A DNA stretch of 64,000 nucleotides. Origin: Actomonas aquatica (GTDB lineage: Bacteria > Verrucomicrobiota > Verrucomicrobiia > Opitutales > Opitutaceae). Below are positions 43,307 through 53,300 of this stretch, one piece after another (positions within the stretch are counted from its first letter, which is position 1; every line of letters begins with the position of its first letter). The notes under the pieces were generated by a model. That model searched no databases, had not been told where the DNA came from, and worked only from the letters and a program-made list of their open reading frames with translations. Made by a program: the position numbers and the translations under genes. Location: assembly GCF_019679435.2 (NCBI RefSeq), contig NZ_CP139781.1, forward strand, positions 3,286,001 to 3,350,000, written 5' to 3'.

Positions 43307-45937
43307 ATGCCCGTCATGAGTCTGACCAGCGACAATTTCCCCCCGGAGTTTCCACCCACTGCCAAGGTGCGGGAGTGGCAGGAGGGACTGAAAATCGTAG
43401 ATCGCTTTCGTCTCCAACGCCTGTTGGGCCGCGGCGGTCAAGGCACCGTGTGGCTGGCCGAGGACGAGCTCCTCCAAACTCCGGTCGCACTCAAACGTTT
43501 CGCTCCGCACTTTTCCTGGCTCGCGCCAACCGAGATCGAGCGCATCCGCCGCGAAGTGGTGCGGGTGCGAGCCATCTCCCACCCGGGGGTGGTCCGGTTG
43601 CACGACCTGCTCGCGCTGCCCGACGGCCTGGTGCTCGTGATGGAGTGGATCGATGGCGAATCGGTGGCCGATCTCATCCGTCGCGAGGGGCCGCTCACCC
43701 CGGACCAAATCCTGACGTGGTTGCCCGGTCTGTGCGAGGCGCTCGATCACGTGCATGCCGTCGGAAAACTGGTCCATCGCGATCTCAAGCCGGGCAACGT
43801 GCTGCTGGATCGCGACGGCCGGGCGCATCTTTGCGACTTTGGTATCGCCGCCCCTCTCGCGGAGAGCCTCGCCCGCATGAGTGGCCTGTCCTTGCCGGGC
43901 ACGCTCGCCTACATGAGCCCGCAGCAGCTGTTTGGTGCCGATCCCGCCCCCTCCGACGATCTCTATTCGCTCGGTGCTCTACTCTACGAATGCCTTTGCG
44001 GCGAACCTCCCTTCACCCAAGGCCACCTCCCGGCCCAGATCGAACGTCTCATTCCGGAGAAACTGAGCACCCGTCGCCACCGCAAGAACCTCAAACCCGC
44101 CCCGTGGGAGAAACACTGCGATCGCCTGCTGCAGCGCTGTCTGGACAAATCGCCTGAAGCCCGCCCCCAGTCCGCCAAGCAACTGCTGGCGCTGGCAGAT
44201 GGGCGCGAGACACTCCGTCCCAGCTTAAGGCGCTGGCGCCAGATCGGAATGATCACCATCGCAGTGGTCGGACTCACCATGATTGCATGGCGTAGCGCCT
44301 CCCCCCTTCGCTCCCACCTTTCCCTCGCCCCCACCTCGCCCGCATCCGCCACTCCCCCCAACTGGCGCGACTATCGCCGCGAGCCGGCCCGCTATTGGAG
44401 TGGAGTCATCGCGGATACGCTGGTGCTACACGCCCCGCTGGGAAGTCAATGGATTGACACCAGTGGCTTTGGCCATCGCCCCACCTACCTCGCCGGAAGT
44501 GCCACCGATCCCTGGGGGCACGCCAACGAAGCAGTGGCATTCGATGGGCGCACCCGGTGGCAGGTCCCCGCGCATCCGGTTTTTGCCCTTGGTTCGGACG
44601 ATCCCTGGACCCTCGCCATCTGGCTGCGGGTGGACTCCCTCAATGGTTCTCTGTTTCAACTCACGCCAGCCGATCCGGCGTCATTGGGGCTGGAACTGGC
44701 CCTGCAGGACGGTAGACCCCGGCTGGATTGGCATTCGACTCGCTTGGGCGACCGAGCCTGCTTTCTCGCCGACGCCACCCTGACCCCAAACCGTTGGCAC
44801 CATCTGGTGGTTCAGCGAGGACCCGATGACCTGCGCATCGAGGTGGACGGCGAGGCGGCCGGTGCGTTTCGTTTGGACTCCTTGCCTACGATTCCCGCCG
44901 GCGCTGAGGCGACGCTCAGTTTCGGCCGGACGGCCACACAACGATCCGGTCCCCAACTCACCTTTGCGCTCGACGAGTTGCACTTTTGGCGTGCCGAGCT
45001 CTCGACCGACGCAAAGCGCTCCGTATTTCTCCGCGATCCGACCCACTCACCCGCCGACCCTCGGGCCTTCTTTCGCACTGCTCGTCGCTACCGGATACTC
45101 GAAGAGGGCACGGATGACCTCGCGGTCCTGCACCAACGCATGAGCGACACCTTCGGCCAAGACTCTGCGGTTGCGGCGTGGGAAGATTTAAAGCGCGACT
45201 TCGATCAGTTCGGCGACCTGTTTGCCATGCTGCATGGTGGAGCCGATCGAGGCTCATGGCACGTGACCTACCGCGGAGACGCCACCTTCTCAACGGGTCG
45301 GCTGATGCGGCTCCAACGACGCGCCAGCGATATCTCGCCGCAGTATCTGGCGCAGGATGAATTCTTCGACCGCAGCTTCGTGCTGGGATCCTGGCTCACG
45401 GTCAATGGTGCCATCGTCACCCTGCCGGACGCGGATGTCGCAGTCGCCTCGACTTACCTGTCTAGCGAGCCAGGGATGTCCGACTGGCCGGCAGGAACCG
45501 AAGTCACCGACCAAACTTGGCCCCTGCTCCATTCCGGGAAAAGTCTAGCCATAGGAGTCGGGTTGCAGCCCTTAAAACCGTCACAATCCGACGAGCTCAC
45601 GTTGAGCTGGCAACCGAGCCACGCCACGCAAGCAGCGTTGGAGTGTCGGATCTCCCAGGGTCCCAACCGAAGCGAAGATTACGCGCTCTCCATTCGGGAA
45701 CACGGACGCGAGGTGGCCCAGCGTCGTTTTTTGATGGATACCACCCGCCATACGCTATGGCTGGTCATACGTGGGGATCGACTGGTGCTCGTCCTTGCCA
45801 AAGTCGGCAGCTTTGCTCGCACGCTCGAAGTGGAAATCACGCTCAGCCGGGCTGTGCCCCGTGGGGAAACGGTGATGCGATGGAATGCAGAGGGCGATAG
45901 CCTTCGTCCCCAGTGGATCGAAGCAGGCAGCCTGTGA
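43307..45937 (+). CDS. Transmembrane Ser/Thr protein kinase with extracytoplasmic LamG domain (module A)
   Basis: 876 residues from ATG 43307 (ATG 43316 is also possible). The cytoplasmic kinase (~30-300) has a GRGGQGTVW loop, VALKRF lysine, HRDLKPGNVLLD catalytic loop, DFGIA metal motif and a Pro/Met-rich activation segment (GTLAYMSPQQL), as in PknB-type kinases. A transmembrane helix (~315-332) leads to an extracytoplasmic LamG/concanavalin-like domain (~365-560; PWTLAIWLRVDS, WHHLVVQRGPDDLRIEVDGE). A C-terminal region of unknown fold follows. The layout suggests a receptor kinase that senses a cell-envelope ligand, perhaps glycan or the giant proteins. A homologue with the same layout is encoded at 61051-63774. 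Confidence 0.93.
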   Translation: MPVMSLTSDNFPPEFPPTAKVREWQEGLKIVDRFRLQRLLGRGGQGTVWLAEDELLQTPVALKRFAPHFSWLAPTEIERIRREVVRVRAISHPGVVRLHDLLALPDGLVLVMEWIDGESVADLIRREGPLTPDQILTWLPGLCEALDHVHAVGKLVHRDLKPGNVLLDRDGRAHLCDFGIAAPLAESLARMSGLSLPGTLAYMSPQQLFGADPAPSDDLYSLGALLYECLCGEPPFTQGHLPAQIERLIPEKLSTRRHRKNLKPAPWEKHCDRLLQRCLDKSPEARPQSAKQLLALADGRETLRPSLRRWRQIGMITIAVVGLTMIAWRSASPLRSHLSLAPTSPASATPPNWRDYRREPARYWSGVIADTLVLHAPLGSQWIDTSGFGHRPTYLAGSATDPWGHANEAVAFDGRTRWQVPAHPVFALGSDDPWTLAIWLRVDSLNGSLFQLTPADPASLGLELALQDGRPRLDWHSTRLGDRACFLADATLTPNRWHHLVVQRGPDDLRIEVDGEAAGAFRLDSLPTIPAGAEATLSFGRTATQRSGPQLTFALDELHFWRAELSTDAKRSVFLRDPTHSPADPRAFFRTARRYRILEEGTDDLAVLHQRMSDTFGQDSAVAAWEDLKRDFDQFGDLFAMLHGGADRGSWHVTYRGDATFSTGRLMRLQRRASDISPQYLAQDEFFDRSFVLGSWLTVNGAIVTLPDADVAVASTYLSSEPGMSDWPAGTEVTDQTWPLLHSGKSLAIGVGLQPLKPSQSDELTLSWQPSHATQAALECRISQGPNRSEDYALSIREHGREVAQRRFLMDTTRHTLWLVIRGDRLVLVLAKVGSFARTLEVEITLSRAVPRGETVMRWNAEGDSLRPQWIEAGSL

Positions 45938-46045
45938 GCGTCGTGACCCGCGGCCACCCTGACCGCACGAGCGTAGAGACTCCCGGCAGGGCAAGGGCCA
46001 GAGGAGATGGCGACCGCGACGAAAAATCGCTGCCAAGATCAAAAA

Positions 46046-46312
46046 CTAGGATGCCACCTGGGAGGGTTCCGGCCCGGAAATGAAGGCGCAACGAATCGTG
46101 CCGGCACTGGGCGCAAAGAGACTCGTCGCGCCCCCCATCAAGGACCGATAAAGTCCGGAGAGGGAAGATGTCTTGTCAATCCACAGAACGCCGTCGGTCG
46201 TCCGGACGAAGTCGCCTTCCACCCCGAGGATTGCGTCGAAGGATTCGCCCTCGCCCCAGATGGCGCGGACCACCTCGGACAGATCACCATCCGACACCAA
46301 GTCGTGTTGCAA
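46046..46312 (-). pseudogene. Possible gene remnant
   Basis: An open frame of 88 codons with protein-like composition (DLSEVVRAIWGEGESFDAILG, VLWIDKTSSLSGLYRSLMG), open a little further upstream but without an ATG. No family is recognised. It lies between the kinase and TonB receptor genes on the opposite strand. It may be the end of a lost gene or simply a fortuitous frame. Confidence 0.3.
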
Positions 46313-46565
46313 GGCGAGCTTCGCGCGCCCCCTTAAAACCAGCGGCCGTAGTAATTTGAATCGATGAACGACCTTGGCTAAAAAATTTATTCAAGCCTAA
46401 CCGTAATTCCCATATTTATACCGAATTCCAACGACTAGCGATCAGCTCATATGAGTTGTGTGAATACCAAATGCCAGATATTGGAAATATCCGGCCGTTT
46501 TTTGCAGTAAGCTCATTGCAAGTTCGAAAAGTCCAGAAGGGATCGCCAACGTCGGAACAACTGTG
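46313..46565. other. Intergenic region upstream of the TonB receptor gene
   Basis: The stretch from about 46380 is much more AT-rich than its surroundings (AAAAAATTTATTC, CATATTTATACC) and is the probable promoter region of the receptor gene. No clear -35/-10 pair can be chosen. Confidence 0.4.
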
Positions 46566-49274
46566 ATGCTTCCACGTAACCCCCTGAAAGCCGCATTTTT
46601 AGGAGTGGCCCTGATCGCCGGATCCACCCATAATTCATTTGCGCAAGCATCGAGTGAAAACGTGCTCGATCCGGTCGAAGTTGTCGGGACTCGGCTGCTC
46701 GAATTCGACGGTAGCGTCTTTTCGAAATTCGAAGTCGACGCGTCCGAAATTGAATTGAGCGGCGCCACCACGGTGGGCGATTGGCTGCAAACGCTGCCCG
46801 TCAATAACGGCGGGCTGAACAGCTTTGCGTCGAACCCCACCAGCGACGCCTCAGCCCGCCAAAGCGTGAACTTTCGCGGACTGGGAGGCTCGGCCACTCT
46901 GGTGCTGGTGAACGGGCGAAGAGTGGCGCCGATGGGGTTGCTGGATGGCAGCGCACTGCCCTTTGATATCGGCGCACTGCCGCTCGGCGCCCTGGAGTCG
47001 GTCGAGGTCTTGCTAGACGGGTCTGCTGCGACCTATGGAGCCGATGCCGTGGGAGGGGTGATCAATCTCCGGACGAAACGCGGGTTTAGCGGCGGCAAGG
47101 CCAAGGTAGCCTATCGCCAATTTGAGGACACGGATTGGAGCCGGCGGGAGGCGTCGCTGGTGCAGGGGGTTTCAAGGGACGGGTATTCGGTGCTGATGGC
47201 TCTGGACTACGCCGCCAACAACGACGTGCGATTTGGCGATCGGCCGGTCTCGCGCACCGAAGACCTGCGAAGCATTGGAGGGCGGGACCTGCGCTCGACC
47301 TTCGCCTATCCGGCTTTCGTCAACATGCCCTACACCGGAGTTCCTGCTGAATTGGCGGGTAAACTCGTGGGCTTGGGGACGATCGATTCGAATGGGGTCA
47401 TCACGTGGTCGGGACCGGCAACCACCGTCGGGCCGCAGGACTTTGTGGAGGTGCCACCCAACGTGCTGCCGGATGGTTCGCCCCGCCCCGGAGACTCGCG
47501 CACCGCATTCGACCAGGCCCCCTACACAAGCATGATCCCGGCCGAAGAGATGTTTGGCGTATGGCTGAGCGGGAGGGTCGAGCTGTCGGAATCCACGGAA
47601 GCATTCGCTGACCTGGCCTGGCGGCGGCGGGTGCAGGACGGTGCCATCCAGCCAGTCGTCGTTTCCTTGCGCAACGAAGGCGCGCAAGGGGTGGGCGACG
47701 GTCCCAACGGCGCAGTCATTTTGCCGGCGAGTTCCCCCTACAATCCGCTTGGGGTCGATCTGGATGACGTGCGGTTCTCGTTTGCAGAACTCGGGTCGCG
47801 TCACCGGATTTACACCAACGACGTGATGCGGGTGGTGGCCGGAGTGGAGGGACGGTTAAGTTCAAACACGCACTGGACCTCCGGGGTGCTTTGGACGCGC
47901 AACGCCGTCGATGAAGTGGCCGAAAACTACATCACCGACCAGATGCTGCAGGATGGATTGAGCGGACGCTTGGGAGGCTACATCAATCCGTTCGGCCCAT
48001 CCGATCCCGGCGTGATCGATCGGGCGCGCACGGAGCTGCACAACGATCAGGACTATACGCTAAGCCAAGTCGACGCGCGGATGCAGCACACGTTTCACTC
48101 TGGGGGTTGGGGACCAGAGTGGGTGTTGGGCGCAGGCGGCGAATGGCGAAACGAAAAATTCCGCGCCCGCCCCACTCCGCTGGCCGAAGTGCGCGGTTAC
48201 GTCGGGTGGGGTGTCCCCGCAACGCGGACCCTGAGTCGGGAAACAGCGGCGGCCCACGTCGAACTCGGAATGCAGCAATGGCACGGCGTGGTGGCGCATG
48301 TGGCCACGCGAGCCGAACACAACGAAAACTACGGCACCGCTTGGACGCCGCAACTGGGAGTCACTTACCAATTGCACCCCAACCTACTGATACGGGCGCG
48401 ACGTGCGGAACTATTCCGCCCCCCGGAATTGATCGTCACCGGCGGCGATCGAATCACCTACACCTCCACCGTCGGAACCGACCCCGAACGCCCGGACCTG
48501 GGATCCTACAACGTGCTCTACACCGCCGGGAGCAATGGAAGTCTCGATCCGGAAAAAACCACCGCGTGGCGAGCCGGACTGGTTTGGGACAACGACAAGG
48601 GAGATTTCAATATGACACTCAGCGCAGACTTCTGGCGCTACGAGCAACGTGGACTCATCACGCGTTTTGGGACTCAGAACATGCTGGATTTCGAAGCGAT
48701 TTCTCCGGGCAGTTTCACTGACCGCATCATCCGTGACCCCAACGAGCCCGACGGACGCGCCGGTATGATACGCCAGGTCGACGACTCCTACATCAATATC
48801 AATCAGGCCACAGCTCAAGGATGGGACTTCGGGAGTAAAATCCAGTGGGGTGATCACCGTGGAGCCCACTGGCTACTCGATGTTCTGGCGACCTACCTGA
48901 TGCAGCACTCGCGCGCCGACCCGCTCCGTGGCAATCGAGAATCTGCGGGCAATTCGGGCCGCCCCCAGTGGCAGGGAACGGTGGCGCTTTCATATTTAAC
49001 CGGGCGCTGGGATGCATCCCTATTCGCCAACTACATCGGATCGCAGACGGGGCGCGGTTACGCCGTGGACGGCGACATCGGATTGGACAGTCGCGTTTTC
49101 ACCAACCTCTCATTCGGCTGGCGGGTGCGTCCGGAACTGCGGGTGCAGTTTTCGGTGACCAACGTGTTGGATGTGAACCCGCCCGTCCTGTTCAGCAGTA
49201 ACCGTGGGTATTCGCCCGGCAACTACAACAACCGTGGCCGCGGCTTCACTTTGGCGGCGGAACACACTTGGTAG
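46566..49274 (+). CDS. TonB-dependent outer-membrane receptor
   Basis: 902 residues from ATG 46566; an adjacent GTG at 46563 would add one residue. A signal peptide (MLPRNPLKAAFLGVALIAG to SFAQA) precedes a plug domain: VEVVGTR near the N-terminus (TonB-box region), SVNFRGLGGSATLVLVNGRRV, SVEVLLDGSAATYGADAVGGVINLRTKRGF. The beta-barrel ends with RVQFSVTNVLDVNPPVLFSS and a terminal GRGFTLAAEHTW, Trp-final as expected for BAM insertion. Such receptors import bulky ligands (siderophores, cobalamin, glycans) using TonB energy. The substrate cannot be told; no SusD partner is present. It sits between the two kinase modules and is convergent with the small secreted protein at 49311. Confidence 0.93.
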   Translation: MLPRNPLKAAFLGVALIAGSTHNSFAQASSENVLDPVEVVGTRLLEFDGSVFSKFEVDASEIELSGATTVGDWLQTLPVNNGGLNSFASNPTSDASARQSVNFRGLGGSATLVLVNGRRVAPMGLLDGSALPFDIGALPLGALESVEVLLDGSAATYGADAVGGVINLRTKRGFSGGKAKVAYRQFEDTDWSRREASLVQGVSRDGYSVLMALDYAANNDVRFGDRPVSRTEDLRSIGGRDLRSTFAYPAFVNMPYTGVPAELAGKLVGLGTIDSNGVITWSGPATTVGPQDFVEVPPNVLPDGSPRPGDSRTAFDQAPYTSMIPAEEMFGVWLSGRVELSESTEAFADLAWRRRVQDGAIQPVVVSLRNEGAQGVGDGPNGAVILPASSPYNPLGVDLDDVRFSFAELGSRHRIYTNDVMRVVAGVEGRLSSNTHWTSGVLWTRNAVDEVAENYITDQMLQDGLSGRLGGYINPFGPSDPGVIDRARTELHNDQDYTLSQVDARMQHTFHSGGWGPEWVLGAGGEWRNEKFRARPTPLAEVRGYVGWGVPATRTLSRETAAAHVELGMQQWHGVVAHVATRAEHNENYGTAWTPQLGVTYQLHPNLLIRARRAELFRPPELIVTGGDRITYTSTVGTDPERPDLGSYNVLYTAGSNGSLDPEKTTAWRAGLVWDNDKGDFNMTLSADFWRYEQRGLITRFGTQNMLDFEAISPGSFTDRIIRDPNEPDGRAGMIRQVDDSYININQATAQGWDFGSKIQWGDHRGAHWLLDVLATYLMQHSRADPLRGNRESAGNSGRPQWQGTVALSYLTGRWDASLFANYIGSQTGRGYAVDGDIGLDSRVFTNLSFGWRVRPELRVQFSVTNVLDVNPPVLFSSNRGYSPGNYNNRGRGFTLAAEHTW

Positions 49275-49310
49275 GGCACCGGACCGCTCGTGTTGTTTTC
49301 TGCGCAGCCC

Positions 49311-49751
49311 CTAGTCTTTTGGCGGCGTCGGCGAAACCGCCACGATTTCAATCGAAACCAGGTCACGTTCCCCGCGTAGCTTGTAAATGATGGCTCCTTC
49401 GATGTTGGAAAAATTGCTCAATCCGGCGGGATATCGAAGATCAATACGGTAAGAAAACCTGTCGGCCGGCAGGTTTAGGTAGGCAAACTCCGCAGCCTCC
49501 GTTGAGCCCGGCACGGGACAAATACTGGGCAAGTTTTCCCCGCTGGCTCCCACATAACTCCACCCCTCGGGCAGGTTTATGTTTACCCCCAGCGTGGAGA
49601 TCGCCTTCCCGGAGTATTCGAAGGTTAACTCACAGGAGACACTGCCACCTCCAGAAGAGATTTTGTCCGTGAGGAGGACAAAATTGGAGGATTGACCAAA
49701 CACTCCGATGACAGACGAAAAAGCTAAGACTAGCGCACTGATTTTTTTCAT
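49311..49751 (-). CDS. Small secreted protein, stand-alone version of the GGTVxV domain of the giant proteins
   Basis: 146 residues from ATG 49751, which begins a signal peptide (MKKISALVLAFSSVIGVFG). The mature protein is one domain: GGGSVSCELTFEYSG, ISTLGVNINLPEGWSYVG, GSTEAAEFAYLNLPADRFSYRIDLRYPAG. It matches a domain that occurs twice near the end of the giant protein at 50336 (STIGAKITLPNGWAFG, GTTEMAEFAYFSPPSG) and once in the one at 34030. The strand-rich, G-T-E-x-x-E-(F/W)-A-(Y/W) pattern is distinctive; I know no family name for it. It is the last gene of module B, 34 bp after the FHA gene, so it is probably co-expressed with the giant protein. Confidence 0.7.
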   Translation of the reverse strand: MKKISALVLAFSSVIGVFGQSSNFVLLTDKISSGGGSVSCELTFEYSGKAISTLGVNINLPEGWSYVGASGENLPSICPVPGSTEAAEFAYLNLPADRFSYRIDLRYPAGLSNFSNIEGAIIYKLRGERDLVSIEIVAVSPTPPKD

Positions 49752-49785
49752 GATTCCGAAGCTGGAAGAGTTGGAGGAAGTAGAC

Positions 49786-50250
49786 TCACGTTTGCGTAGA
49801 AACAGAATCTTGGTTGTCGCCCCCGAGCTGAGAGGGTTGATTGCAGAAGAGCATAGGAAAGGAACCGAACTCGATTTGCATACCGTCGCGAAGGTCCACG
49901 GTTGCGGACATTTTTCCATTTACGCTGGTGCCGTTTGCGGAGTCTAGATCGGTCAAAACAATGCGGTGTGACGTGCAGCAAATCTTCGCATGCCGCCGTG
50001 AAACGCTGCGTATAGACAATACAATGTCATTCCCCGGGGCTCGTCCGATCGTGGTTCGATCAGCCAGCAGCTGAAACACTCGCACCGTCCCATCCTCCGG
50101 ATCGCGCCAGATCAAATTTGGCCCCGAAACGTCCACGGCCAAATCACGAAACAAGGTGCTGATAAATGATAGCCGCTGTCTGATGCCGGAAGGGTGAGTT
50201 GAGGCTTCCAGAGCCTCCGCATCCGGCGGAATCTGAGAAGAAGAGGGCAT
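49786..50250 (-). CDS. FHA-domain protein (module B)
   Basis: 154 residues, cytoplasmic. The FHA domain (~55-135) has TTIGRAPGNDIVLSIRSVSRRHAKI and LTDLDSANGTSVNGK, with the Gly-Arg, Ser-Arg-Arg-His and Asn-Gly-Thr positions intact for phosphothreonine binding. A hydrophobic patch precedes it (RLSFISTLFRDLAVDV). It follows the giant protein gene by 85 bp and lies downstream of the kinase and sigma genes, so it is part of module B and likely reads kinase output. The gene order differs from module A, where the FHA gene lies between sigma and kinase. Confidence 0.92.
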   Translation of the reverse strand: MPSSSQIPPDAEALEASTHPSGIRQRLSFISTLFRDLAVDVSGPNLIWRDPEDGTVRVFQLLADRTTIGRAPGNDIVLSIRSVSRRHAKICCTSHRIVLTDLDSANGTSVNGKMSATVDLRDGMQIEFGSFPMLFCNQPSQLGGDNQDSVSTQT

Positions 50251-50335
50251 CAGGCTTGTGCGTGTTGGCGACTATGGTCAGCCTATCATTTCCAAGTTTT
50301 CGAAAACCAGTGACGAAGCCCGAAGTTGGGGCAGA

Positions 50336-53300
50336 TCAAGGTAGTTCATTTTCGGGACCGGTTGCGAAACCATCAATGGTAGAGGGATCTGCATGGTATT
50401 CCCCGGTGCGAACGGTGCCATTGCGATAGTTATAGAGCTCGATCACTCGGAGCAGTTCCGAGAGTGAGAAACGACAATCTTGATCCGTATCCGCGCAGTG
50501 ATAGGGTGGACACTCTGGCGTTCCTGAACCGGTTGCAAAACCATCGATGGTCGTCGGGTCCACGTGGTATTCACCCGTGCGCACGGTGCCGTCGCGCGTA
50601 TTGTAGAGCTCAATCACACGGAGCAGCTCAGAGAGCGAGATACGGTAGTCCCCATCCGTATCCACACAGTAGGTTGACGGCATTTCATCAATCACCAGCG
50701 GATCCGGCATCACCATGGTCTGAGGCTGCATGCCATCATAGACCGGGGTCAGAATGGCAGTCAGCATGACCTCACCGTCTTGCTCTTCCGGCACGTTGAG
50801 GGTGTAGACGAACTCAAACGGACTCGGGAAGAGTGTGGTCCAAGCCCATTCCAACAATTCAGTTGTCCCTCCCGCTGGTGGAACCTGCCCAACCTGACCA
50901 CTCGAGGACGCCAGACTCCATGGCGAATCCGCAACGTCATCAGGGAGAAGCAACGCGAATCCCAAAGTGCTGATTGGCTCGACGCCCGTGGGGGTGTGCA
51001 CCCCGGTATAGTTAATGGTCGTTTTGACCGAAACGGTGCCGCCGGCTTGGTAGCCCGCCCCTTCAACTTGGTGTGCGGCGAAGATATCCACAACCGAGAG
51101 GGATGCGGACACTGGATCGCTGTCACCGGCCGGGTTCGAGACCACCACCGAGTAGAAGGCAACATCGTCGATCGCGACATTCTCCAGAACCAACGATGGG
51201 GAAGAGGCGCCTTCGATCAGGCTGGAATCCTTGAACCAAGTATAGGCGAGAGGCGGAGTGCCTTCGGCCGTGGCTTCAAGCGTCGCGGAGCCACCAGCTA
51301 TTGCCAACTTGTCCTCCATTATTGTGACAGCTGGCACGAGTCCTTCGACAATCTGGTAAGTGGCATACGACGATCTTTGCCCGTTCTCGCCCGAGATCGA
51401 ATAAAGTGCTTCGGCATCGAAAGCCTGAGCCCCAACGAGCCCCTCAGGATAGGTCAGTTCCATATCAAAGGAAGCCGATCCGGAGGGTGGAGAGAAGTAG
51501 GCAAATTCAGCCATCTCGGTCGTTCCACGACTAGGAATTACCGCAGGATAGTCTCCGCCTATCACTGAGCCAAACGCCCAACCGTTGGGCAGCGTAATCT
51601 TCGCCCCGATGGTCGAAATCGCCACTTCCGAATAGTTCATCGAAACCGAGATAACCGCCGTGCCGCCATTCGGGGAATAGTAGCCGTTCCCACTCAAGCG
51701 GAACGCCACCGGAGGGTCTTCCTTTTCGATGGTCAGACTGACGGGATCCGAAGTTTCGCTACTGACTTCGTTGGCCACCACAACCTGATAGCTGCCTTGA
51801 TCCTCTTCTGCCACTTCGGTGACGACCAAACTGGATTCAGTCGCGTCAGGGATCAGATTACCGTCTTTGGACCACTGGTAGGTGATATCTTGGTCGCCGG
51901 AAACAACGACCGTGAAGGTCGCATTTTCGCCCGGTTTGACGATCCGACCGATCGGCTGTTCATCGATACTGACCGGGGCCAACACATTCACCTGGGCCAA
52001 CGTTGAAACAATCTGTCCTGCCGAATTGGATACAATCACCGTGTAGGCACCGCTATCCGTTTTTTGGGCAGAGGGAATCGAAAGCGTGTCAGAAGTGGCG
52101 CCCGGAAGCACCGTCTCATCTTTTCGCCATTGATAGGTTAGAGCTTCACCTGTCGCCGCTACTGAAAGGGTTACTTCAGCCCCGACGGCAACCGTTTGAC
52201 TCTCTGGTTGAGTGCCAATGGCCGGGGGAGCAAGGGAATCGCCCGCGGTCGTGATCGAGACATCGTCAACGAGATTAACCACTCCCACGGAGCGCCCCTG
52301 CAAGACCAGGCGTCCGGTTGCGGTGCTGCTGTAATCAATCCAACCAGCTGCGGAGGTGTGTATCACGGACCCATCCATGTAATAGGTCACCGAACCGTTT
52401 TCATTGAGGCGGAAGGAAAACTCGTGCCATTCGTTGACTGTCGCCCCCACCGCAATAACTGCAGCCGATGGCGTGTCCCCCAAATGCACCGTGCCATTGC
52501 CTCGATGGTGCACGTAGGGGAGTAAGGGGTCAGTGCTCACGCCTTCGCCAGACGTGACGAAAACGGACAGGTCCCTAGAGTCCAATCCCACAGTGTTGCT
52601 AGAGAGATCGGAACCGGCGCCCGAACTCGCGGTGAACACTCTACTTGCTACGACCAACCCCGGCGTGACCTCGAAAGTATGTTGGGTGGTCACACCACTG
52701 TGCCAGTTCGCATCACCATTGTTGTTGAACGAGTAGATTCCCAAGACGTTCCCGTCCGACTTGAGCACCGAAGCTGGGCTGCCCCAAGCATGCCAGACCT
52801 CGAGGTTGATTTCCCCGGACTCCCAGTCTTCTGTAAACGGAAGTCTCGGCGAATGCTCGTCCAAGAGAGCCTGTCCCGCAATCCGTCGAATATCGTCAAT
52901 GGAGGCAGTGCCGGTGAAGACTCGCAGCTCATCGATTTGAATACCGCTGCTCACATGCTGAGGATTACCGTTGCGCGCGGAACTATACTTGTAGGCGCCG
53001 ATAAATCCTTCTGCAGCGGCGAACGTGGCTGAATTGATCGCTGCTTCTTCAACCAAGCTTCCATTGACGTAAAGTCGACGTTGGTTGGCCTCGACGTCCA
53101 CTGCAGAAGCAAGATGAATCCATCGACCATACAGGTTGCTTAACCGAGAATCGAACTGACCATTGTTCAGGTCGCCAGGATCATACACGGAATAAACGCG
53201 ATCCGGTTTAGCTTCCGACTCCGGTGCCAGTCCCAAGATAAACCCTTGGGCGAAATCACCCGTTTGGTAGGTCAACACGTTGGCCGCCGGCCTGTTGTCA

